Source: Oscillospiraceae bacterium
Lineage (GTDB): Bacteria; Bacillota; Clostridia; Oscillospirales; Acutalibacteraceae
NCBI GenBank assembly: GCA_029012165.1
Contig: JAQXLO010000115.1
Span: forward strand, 1 to 5,291
Length of the DNA: 5,291 bases
Direction of reading: 5' to 3'
Part shown: piece by piece, positions 1-5,291 of the stretch
Numbering within the stretch: position 1 is the first letter of the stretch
How the letters are laid out: every line of letters starts with the position of its first letter
Notes under the pieces: model-generated
The model's input: the letters and a program-made list of their open reading frames with translations, nothing else
Told to the model about the DNA's origin: nothing
Database searches by the model: none
Made by a program: the position numbers and the translations under genes

Positions 1-138
1 GATATCACCGTCTTCGGAAATTTCCTGCGTCTCGCCGTCCACCTCCATCTCCGACTCACCGAGGGTCAGCTTGATCTCGCCGAAGTCGTCCTCGCTCGCC
101 GTCGCCGCCACCAGCCGCGACAGCTCCCGCATATACCG
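1..138 (-). repeat. Direct repeat copy 1: shared N-terminal coding segment of the paralogues
   Basis: Aligns without gaps to 5154-5291, with about 16 mismatches in 138 bases by hand count (about 88% identity). The longest identical run is at the upstream end (103-138), and mismatches concentrate near position 1 and around 69-73. Within the coding frame many changes are synonymous or conservative. The window begins inside this repeat. Confidence 0.9.
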
Positions 139-243
139 GGGCGGTTCGGAAGCTTTCTCTTCGGCAGACGCAAAAATAATTTCCGTTGGCAACAGTGCAA
201 AACATAGAAACAATGCCGCCGCTTTAACTAAAAACCGCTTCAT
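1..243 (-). CDS. N-terminus of a second, paralogous secreted protein (probably another S8 protease); 3' partial
   Basis: Reading leftward from ATG at 243-241, 81 codons are open to the window edge. The protein begins MKRFLVKAAALFLCFALL, a typical Sec signal peptide with a Lys/Arg n-region and a hydrophobic core, and a likely cleavage after ASA at residue 27. From residue 36 (RYMRELSRL) to the edge it matches the N-terminal region of the upstream protease at about 42 of 46 residues; the changes seen are K for R, T for K and two at the very edge. The start is supported by AAAGGA eight bases upstream and by the signal peptide. The gene lies 41 bases after the stop of the protease gene on the same strand, so an operon is likely. 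Only the leader and the start of the prodomain are visible. An S8 catalytic domain downstream is inferred, not seen. The Cys at residue 14 is not in a lipobox, so a lipoprotein is unlikely. Confidence 0.88.
   Translation of the reverse strand, partial: MKRFLVKAAALFLCFALLPTEIIFASAEEKASEPPRYMRELSRLVAATASEDDFGEIKLTLGESEMEVDGETQEISEDGDI
163..243 (-). other. Sec signal peptide of the downstream paralogue
   Basis: Codons 1-27 encode a basic start (MKRF, K7), a hydrophobic stretch rich in Ala, Leu and Phe (residues 8-18), and an A-S-A motif at 25-27 followed by EEK, which fits signal peptidase I cleavage. The equivalent segment of the large protease lies beyond the right edge. Confidence 0.8.
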
Positions 244-251
244 GGCAAGCG

Positions 252-257
252 TCCTTT
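252..257 (-). promoter_or_regulatory. Ribosome binding site of the downstream paralogue
   Basis: On the minus strand the sequence is AAAGGA followed by eight bases (CGCTTGCC) and then ATG at 243. This is a good Shine-Dalgarno match at normal spacing and fixes the start of the downstream gene. The rest of the 41-base gap (244-284) is A-rich on the coding strand and shows neither a stem-loop terminator nor a recognisable promoter, so read-through from the protease gene is likely. Confidence 0.8.
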
Positions 258-284
258 CTTTCTGAACGATGTCTTTTCACATTT

Positions 285-3200
285 TTATAGTGAGATATTC
301 CATCCTCCGGCAAGGTAGCGTTCGAGGGTGACGCAGTCCCGCAGGTCAACGGAGCCGTCCCCGTTGACGTCGGCGTTTTGCAGGTCGATCACTGCGTTCC
401 AGCCGCCGGCAAGGTAACGCCGGATCATGGCTACATCCACCAGATCCACTTCGCCGTCTCCGTCTGCATCGCCGGGCATATAGACGCTCTGCCGCTCTTT
501 CACGCGCACGGTGCAAGAGGCAACTGCTTCACTGCCTTTGACCTGTGCCGTAATTTCAACGGTTCCCGGCGCTATTCCCGTCACCCTGCCGTATGCATCC
601 ACGGTGGCAATGTCGGGATCGCTCGACGTCCAAAGGATCTCCCGTTTTTCCGCAACATACGGTGTAAATTCCGTCTGGATGCAGCTCACCTGTCCGATCT
701 CGATTTCCGGCTGCAAACACTGCGCTGTAATTGTGAATACGGTGATGGTGTAGTCGAGCTGCACCACGCCGGTATCGACGGTTACAGTCTGTGTGCCGGG
801 CACGGACATATCATATCCACTGCACATATCGGGGGTGACGTCTATGGACTGGGAAGCGTACTGGTAGACGCCGTAATCGGTCGATCGTGTTATTTCGATT
901 CTTCCGCCGGTCGTATCGAGTGTTTCTCCCAGAGCATACGCCGTTTTGTAGGGCTTGCTGCCAAAGTAGCTTTCATAGATCACGCCGGCTTCATAGCGAT
1001 CCAAGTACTGAATGACAAAAGAATCTCCGATCTTCTGCTTGTTCGAGAGTATGTAGACCAGCACATTTTTTTCGCCCGGTGTCTCGTAGTCGTTTGGATT
1101 TTCCAGCTCAACACTAATTCCCTGATCCGCCATAGAGATTTCTTTCTGCGTTCCGTCCTTCCAGGTGAGCAGCACCCTGCCGCTTTTCGCCCTCCTACTC
1201 GATATTGCTACAAATCGTTCTCCCACCAGATATTCCGTCTTATACGGAACCTGCGTAATCTGCAAGGAAACCAAATTCGTACTGTCTATATCCGTACGGA
1301 AAACATCAAAAGACGTTGTACAGCCGCCGTAGTGCACCGTCACTGTTTTTGTCGGATTGACGCTTGTGGGCTTTTGTATTCTGCTGCACATATAGTCCCG
1401 CAGCGGGAGCACCTGCGTGCTGCCGTCAACATATTCCACCAAAATGCTGCCGCCATCCGTGCAGACCGGGTACCCGGTCTTGTCCGTATATCCGAAAGCC
1501 ACCAGAGCTATATTTTTATAATACAGCACATAGGGAAGGGAGTGCATGGAAATCGCCGCAATCTCTTTTTCAGGCGTTGTTACCGAAAAATAAAACTTCG
1601 TCTCACAGCCCGCATAGGTCACTGTCAGTTCCTGTGTGCCCAGCGTATCTGTGGAATAGGTACACATATTCTCCGTCACATCCATGATTTCCGATGTACC
1701 GTCCGCATAGTATACACGGATTTGAATATCTGTCAGATCCACGTTTTCTCCCTGCAAAGCCTGCGGCAGATTTCCGTCCGGCGCAATGCGCACGACCTCG
1801 GGCTGCACGACCGACACGGCAAAGCTGCATGATGCGCCGCCGCAGGACACTTCTATGACATATGTGCCGGCTTCTTCTAAATCGGGCTGCATATACATCG
1901 CCTCTGTCAGCGGCAAAATGCGGGACGTGCCGTCGGCATACTGTGCGCAAATGGCTGCACCGTCCGCAGAAAATGTTTCGCCCGGGAAATACACTGTCTT
2001 GTCCGGCAGTGTCTGCATGGAGAGCTCAGTGATCGCAGGGTCGGAAACGCTCACGGTTACGGGGAAGCTCACCGTGAATGAACCGTATGCGACACGCACC
2101 GTCTGCTCACCAAGTTTGCTTGCATCGAACCCCGTGCAGTCGAACGCGGAGAACGGCACATACCGCAGATGTCCGTCTGTGAAAATGAGCTGCAATACGC
2201 CGCCGGTCGTGTCAAGCGGTTCCCCGAGGTGATATTGCTGTCTGGTCGGAGGCGTATACAATTTCACTTTCTGCAGAGTGGAGTTCTCCACACGCACGGT
2301 ACAACGGGCAGAAATCTTTTTGTTTTCCATGGAAATTGCCGATATCACCACTGTGCCGGCAGAGCGTGCGTACACCGTTCCGCTGCCGTCCACATAGGCG
2401 ATGGTCGTGTCAGCACTGCTCCATGTGACATCCGGCTTGTCGGCATCTGCGGGCAGCACGCAGGCGTGCAGCGTAAATGACTTGCCGACCTGCAAGGACC
2501 GCTGCGAAACATCCAGCGATACCGATTTGACCTCCCGCTTGGAAGGCGCAGCGGCATCCGGCTGCAAATACATCCGCTCGCCGTCCAGCACCATTGGCAC
2601 CATATAGCCGCTTTCTTCGTCCGACCACCAGAGACTGTTGTCTGCACACTGCGCCACGAGGATGCCGTTGAACCAAAAGTCCACCACATCCGTCAGCGGT
2701 GTTTTGGCGTCAATCATGGTCTGCTGCGCATAGAGCTTGGTTTCTGCGTCGTACGGTCCAATACCCATCCAGCCGTTGTATTTGCCTGCTACTGCACCGC
2801 CCCAAACCCAGAGCGTGCCATCTGCCCGCAGAGCCGCACGATCGATGAGCTTCACCACATCGGTCAGCGGAACATCCTGCGCCGTACAAATGGGAACAGG
2901 CGATTTGCAGTCTTTCAGCGCAGATGTTGCCAGCTGTCCGTTCTTATTGGTTCCGAACGCCCAAACAGAACCATCCGACTGTAAGAATGTGACGTACTCT
3001 GAACTAAAGGAGTAATCCCATTGACTATCGTCCGTGTACCCGGAGTCGTGCAGATCTGTTCCAAAAACATACGCCTGCTGTACATCCGTCAGCGTCTCCC
3101 CATTGCCGTCGCACAGCGCTCTTGCGTACATACAGTCCCAGGATTCCAAAGCCGTGGGCTGCAGCCATGTCCAAAGTGTTCCGTCTGCGCAGCGTGCGAA

Positions 3201-5291
3201 AAAGGAGCCTTCTATGGAAACGACATTTGTCAGGGGCGCACCGTTTTCCTTTAGCAGAATGCGGTAAACGAGGGAGTTTTCATCGGTAGGCAGCCAAACG
3301 GTTCCGTCCCTGCGCAGCAAGCACCCGTCAAAGTTGACGGCACAAATATCTGTCAAGACGTCGCCGTCCTCCGTCTTTAGCGGATGGGGAAAGCGGAAAT
3401 CGCAAAACTCTGCAGTTGGGCTATCACCGCAGCGCCAAATGGTTCCGTCTGTCTTGACATAGTACGAAGTTGCTATACTGGAAGTTTGATAGAACTGTGC
3501 AATATTTGTTTCTGCTGTGTCCGCATCCTTATTAAACGGGAAGAACGTATGGTTCCCGCTTCCGTAATAATACCCCAGTTCCCCGGACAAAGATGTACCG
3601 AAGCAGGATGCGGTTCCATCTGATTTCAAAAAAACCAAACCGGAATCCGAACATGGTATGACCTGTGTAAAGGGTTGCGGCAGTACGGTTATGCGGACTG
3701 TCGTTTGCAGTGCGCCTTGCGTTGTAGTCGCCGTAATGGCTGCCGTGCCGGGCTGCAAAGCTTTCAAATAACCATCTGCGTCCCGCACTTCGACCACAGA
3801 CGGGTCGGAGCTTTGATAGGTCACCGTATTGTCGGACGGATAATCCGGCACATAGCGCAGGACAAATTTTTTCAAATCGTGCTCATACATCGTGTAGCTG
3901 TCCGTGGGAAACGATATGCGCTCCAAAGGCATATAATCGCCTAGCCAGACAACGCCTGCGCCGTAGTGATCGTCCCGTCCGGGAGCGCCCCTGTCCTTGG
4001 CTTTGCTGTACAGAATCTCTTCGATTTCTGCCGGCTTTCGTGTGCTGTCCTCGGTTTTCAGCAGGGCTACACAGGCTGCGACCAGCGGCGTTGCCATCGA
4101 TGTACCGCTGTATTTGAAAAAGCCGCCGCCCGGAATGGAGGACAGCACATTCTCGCCCGGTGCTGCAATATCAATATTTGTTCCATAGTTGGAGAAGTAG
4201 GAGATCAAATCCGTTTCCCCTGTGCTGGCTACGGTGATGGCCAGCGGCACATTTGCCGGATACGTTGGAGTTATATCCAGATTACAGCCATCGTTTCCTG
4301 CAGCCGCCACACAGGAGACATTGTGGGTGTAGGCATATTCGACGCCGTCTGTAATAGAAATTTTTTCAGATGAACCGCCGAGGCTCATGCTGACCACATC
4401 TGCCCCATGGTCTACCGCATAGTGAATCGCTGCTTCAACAATCGAAAGGGGTCCGTCTCCGTATTGATCTAATATCTTGATCGGCAAGATTTTTACATTG
4501 TCCGGCGTCGCATCCCGAACGATTCCGGCACAGTGTGTGCCATGAGAATGGTCATCGTCAGGATAGGCGTCATCGTTGACGAAGTCCCAGCCGGTATCCA
4601 GCACACGCCCCTGCAAAAAGGGGTGATCTTTGTCCACGCCGGTGTCGAGGATGGCGACAACGACTTCCTCGGCATTTTCCGTGTCCAACGACTGCATGAA
4701 TGTGTCCGCCCCGACTCTTTGCGTACCCCAACATTTCGATCGTGCCGCCTGCACTGCGGCATTCGTTTCCGTTGCCTGCACGGTGGTATCCACAGAGACA
4801 ATCACGTCGACCATCCATGCAAGGATCGACGCATCCTGCTCCAGCAGAGCCGCCGCCTTTTCGGTGTCGGCTTTTGTGGCGTACTGCAGCACCGTCCGAT
4901 TGTCCCAAATCGACAGCGTCTGTGTTGCGCCATAGGTATCCTGTACCTTACCGTCCTCGGTCTTGACAATCAGGCGGCACAGCCCATACGGCTCGGTGAT
5001 GGAAACGGTGCCGCTCTCATGGTCTATCTGCACCTCGTCGCCCTGCGCCTCCAGCGCCTCCTCGGTGAGCAGACCGCTCTCGTCCGGCGCCTCGGCACCG
5101 GCAACTGCCTCCTCAGGAATCTGCAAAACGCCGTCTTCGTCCACAAACGGCACGGCATAACCGTCCTCGGAGATCTCCTGTTTCTCGCCGTCCACCTCCA
5201 TCTCCGACTCGCCGAGGGTCAAGCGAATCTCGCCGAAGTCGTCCTCGCTCGCTGTTGCCGCCACCAGCCGCGACAGCTCCCGCATATACCG
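285..5291 (-). CDS. Secreted S8 (subtilisin-like) serine protease with RCC1-like propeller, Ig-like domain array and C-terminal dockerin; 5' partial
   Basis: The frame is open from the right edge to a TAA at 285-287. Residues are numbered from the first in-window Met (5285). That Met is probably not the start: the frame continues upstream as Arg-Tyr, matching the downstream paralogue, where the same Met is residue 38 behind a signal peptide. The intact protein would then be about 1,700 residues. Domain order: about 16-98 resembles a copper amine oxidase N-terminal-like domain; 103-170 resembles an I9-type propeptide; 183-450 is the S8 catalytic domain with D214 (ILDTGVD), H248 (HGTHCAG), oxyanion N331 (AAGN) and S396 (GTSMATP); 455-535 is Big_2; 541-905 is an RCC1-like propeller with seven DGTxW-type motifs; 917-1000 is Big_2; 1003-1517 is about six Big_3-like Ig domains; 1518-1596 is Big_2; 1604-1663 is a type I dockerin. 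All catalytic residues are present, so it is predicted to be active outside the cell. Its substrate is unknown. The export signal lies beyond the edge and is inferred from the paralogue. No frameshift or stop interrupts the gene. Confidence 0.95.
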   Translation of the reverse strand, partial: RYMRELSRLVAATASEDDFGEIRLTLGESEMEVDGEKQEISEDGYAVPFVDEDGVLQIPEEAVAGAEAPDESGLLTEEALEAQGDEVQIDHESGTVSITEPYGLCRLIVKTEDGKVQDTYGATQTLSIWDNRTVLQYATKADTEKAAALLEQDASILAWMVDVIVSVDTTVQATETNAAVQAARSKCWGTQRVGADTFMQSLDTENAEEVVVAILDTGVDKDHPFLQGRVLDTGWDFVNDDAYPDDDHSHGTHCAGIVRDATPDNVKILPIKILDQYGDGPLSIVEAAIHYAVDHGADVVSMSLGGSSEKISITDGVEYAYTHNVSCVAAAGNDGCNLDITPTYPANVPLAITVASTGETDLISYFSNYGTNIDIAAPGENVLSSIPGGGFFKYSGTSMATPLVAACVALLKTEDSTRKPAEIEEILYSKAKDRGAPGRDDHYGAGVVWLGDYMPLERISFPTDSYTMYEHDLKKFVLRYVPDYPSDNTVTYQSSDPSVVEVRDADGYLKALQPGTAAITATTTQGALQTTVRITVLPQPFTQVIPCSDSGLVFLKSDGTASCFGTSLSGELGYYYGSGNHTFFPFNKDADTAETNIAQFYQTSSIATSYYVKTDGTIWRCGDSPTAEFCDFRFPHPLKTEDGDVLTDICAVNFDGCLLRRDGTVWLPTDENSLVYRILLKENGAPLTNVVSIEGSFFARCADGTLWTWLQPTALESWDCMYARALCDGNGETLTDVQQAYVFGTDLHDSGYTDDSQWDYSFSSEYVTFLQSDGSVWAFGTNKNGQLATSALKDCKSPVPICTAQDVPLTDVVKLIDRAALRADGTLWVWGGAVAGKYNGWMGIGPYDAETKLYAQQTMIDAKTPLTDVVDFWFNGILVAQCADNSLWWSDEESGYMVPMVLDGERMYLQPDAAAPSKREVKSVSLDVSQRSLQVGKSFTLHACVLPADADKPDVTWSSADTTIAYVDGSGTVYARSAGTVVISAISMENKKISARCTVRVENSTLQKVKLYTPPTRQQYHLGEPLDTTGGVLQLIFTDGHLRYVPFSAFDCTGFDASKLGEQTVRVAYGSFTVSFPVTVSVSDPAITELSMQTLPDKTVYFPGETFSADGAAICAQYADGTSRILPLTEAMYMQPDLEEAGTYVIEVSCGGASCSFAVSVVQPEVVRIAPDGNLPQALQGENVDLTDIQIRVYYADGTSEIMDVTENMCTYSTDTLGTQELTVTYAGCETKFYFSVTTPEKEIAAISMHSLPYVLYYKNIALVAFGYTDKTGYPVCTDGGSILVEYVDGSTQVLPLRDYMCSRIQKPTSVNPTKTVTVHYGGCTTSFDVFRTDIDSTNLVSLQITQVPYKTEYLVGERFVAISSRRAKSGRVLLTWKDGTQKEISMADQGISVELENPNDYETPGEKNVLVYILSNKQKIGDSFVIQYLDRYEAGVIYESYFGSKPYKTAYALGETLDTTGGRIEITRSTDYGVYQYASQSIDVTPDMCSGYDMSVPGTQTVTVDTGVVQLDYTITVFTITAQCLQPEIEIGQVSCIQTEFTPYVAEKREILWTSSDPDIATVDAYGRVTGIAPGTVEITAQVKGSEAVASCTVRVKERQSVYMPGDADGDGEVDLVDVAMIRRYLAGGWNAVIDLQNADVNGDGSVDLRDCVTLERYLAGGWNISL
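297..476 (-). other. C-terminal type I dockerin domain
   Basis: Residues 1604-1663 hold two 12-residue calcium loops, DADGDGEVDLVD (D1606-D1617) and DVNGDGSVDLRD (D1639-D1650). Each is followed by a helix ending in RYLAGGWN. Ligand positions 1, 3, 5, 9 and 12 are Asp or Asn in both loops. This is the duplicated F-hand layout of type I dockerins, which bind cohesin domains on scaffold or surface proteins. No cohesin is encoded in the window. The protein stops four codons after the second helix motif begins to end (NISL, stop). Confidence 0.92.
735..2279 (-). other. Array of about six Big_3-like bacterial Ig domains
   Basis: Residues 1003-1517 repeat a pattern of about 75-95 residues: a Y..GE.LDTTGG-like start, a Y.DGT strand, a conserved M-C or nearby Cys, a GTQTVTV-like strand and a final F.VTV strand. 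Approximate units are 1003-1080, 1084-1160, 1162-1236, 1240-1330, 1338-1430 and 1433-1517. The fifth is the most divergent and lacks the Met-Cys motif. Such arrays usually act as surface spacers or adhesion modules. The boundaries are by eye. Confidence 0.75.
2571..3665 (-). other. RCC1-like beta-propeller module with seven DGTxW-type motifs
   Basis: Residues 541-905 carry seven repeats of the RCC1 blade signature: SDGTASCFG (D556), TDGTIWRCG (D613), RDGTVWLP (D660), ADGTLWTW (D701), SDGSVWAFG (D771), ADGTLWVWG (D822) and the degenerate ADNSLWWS (D882). Spacing is 41-70 residues. Most are preceded by an LTDV/LTNV strand motif. Blades 1 and 5 keep the xGTxxxGxL tail typical of RCC1 (for example GTNKNGQL). 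Seven motifs fit a closed seven-bladed propeller. Its binding partner is unknown; a protein- or substrate-binding role is inference. Confidence 0.8.
3936..4739 (-). other. Peptidase S8 (subtilase) catalytic domain
   Basis: Residues 183-450 of the visible protein. The Asp motif AILDTGVDKDHP (D214), His motif HSHGTHCAGI (H248), oxyanion-hole Asn in AAAGNDG (N331) and Ser motif YSGTSMATP (S396) are all present, in the usual order and at usual spacing. The core strand VVSMSLGGS and the AAPGENV segment before the serine motif are also typical. The domain has ordinary length with no insertion that disrupts it. Confidence 0.97.
5154..5291 (-). repeat. Direct repeat copy 2: shared N-terminal coding segment of the paralogues
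   Basis: This is the partner of the repeat at 1-138, in the same orientation and about 5.15 kb away. It encodes the start of the visible N-terminal region of the large protease (motifs MRELSRLVAATASEDD and ESEMEVDGE). The window ends inside it, so the full length of the repeat, including whether the signal peptide is also shared, cannot be seen. Confidence 0.9.

Noticed and set aside
201..204. Cys at residue 14 of the downstream leader as a lipoprotein lipobox
   Set aside because: The residues before it are L-F-L, which lack the small residue required just before the lipobox Cys, and a good signal peptidase I site (ASA) follows.
71..265. Plus-strand open frame of 64 codons over the start of the downstream gene
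   Set aside because: It lies antisense to the signal peptide and prodomain of the paralogue and runs into the RBS region. It has no motif and no ribosome binding site.
244..284. Possible terminator or separate promoter between the two genes
   Set aside because: The gap is 41 bases, has no inverted repeat followed by a T-run on the coding strand, and is mostly taken up by the ribosome binding site region.
1191..1196. AGGAGG on the minus strand, a perfect Shine-Dalgarno-like hexamer inside the protease gene
   Set aside because: It is two adjacent AGG Arg codons (residues 1364-1365) in the fifth Ig domain. No convincing start codon follows at proper spacing, and the main frame continues to the dockerin.
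378..1832. Long plus-strand open frame of 484 codons opposite the Ig array and dockerin
   Set aside because: It is fully antisense to a well-supported gene with clear domains, its translation is rich in His, Arg and Cys with no recognisable motif, and it has no ribosome binding site. It is a shadow of the codon pattern on the other strand.
3628..3634. Run of seven A (seven T on the coding strand) in the first propeller blade, a possible slippage site
   Set aside because: The tract is short, the frame is intact, and a similar seven-base run occurs at 1066-1072. There is no evidence of phase variation.
4493..4908. Minus-strand open frames in alternative frames within the protease domain
   Set aside because: The main frame here carries the intact Asp and His catalytic motifs, so the overlapping frames are out-of-frame shadows rather than a frameshifted gene.

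Overview
The window is almost entirely one very large minus-strand gene (285..5291, 5' end cut off by the right edge). It encodes a secreted, multidomain subtilisin-family (S8) serine protease. Reading from the N-terminus, the visible part contains a propeptide region, a complete S8 catalytic domain with an intact Asp/His/Ser triad, a Big_2-type Ig-like domain, a seven-motif RCC1-like beta-propeller, a second Big_2 domain, about six Big_3-like Ig domains, a third Big_2 domain and a C-terminal type I dockerin. Downstream, after a 41-base gap (244..284) with a clear Shine-Dalgarno sequence and no terminator, a second gene starts on the same strand (1..243, 3' end cut off by the left edge). Its visible part is a signal peptide followed by a segment nearly identical to the N-terminal region of the big protease. 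The two are therefore tandem paralogues and probably co-transcribed.

The organism is most likely an anaerobic Gram-positive Firmicute of the Clostridia, of the Ruminococcus/Oscillospirales type from gut or rumen. The reasons are the C-terminal dockerin with two Ca-loop/helix halves each ending in an AGGWN motif, the combination of S8 protease with Big_2/Big_3 Ig domains, an AAAGGA ribosome binding site and a mid-range GC content. This is inference from domain style; no taxonomic marker is present.

Layout from left to right: 1..243 start of the downstream paralogue (minus strand); 244..284 intergenic with RBS; 285..5291 the protease (minus strand), running from dockerin at the left to propeptide at the right. 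No RNA genes, mobile elements, CRISPR arrays, promoters or terminators were recognised. The plus-strand open frames are antisense shadows of the protease.

Predicted joint role: export by the Sec route, activation by removal of the N-terminal region, then display or anchoring through dockerin-cohesin binding, with the propeller and Ig array acting as binding and spacer modules for extracellular proteolysis. The points most worth following up are the tandem paralogue with a near-identical leader, the fact that both window edges fall inside that repeat (suggesting a larger family or array), and the uncommon combination of protease, propeller and dockerin. I saw no clear sign of a wholly new kind of system.
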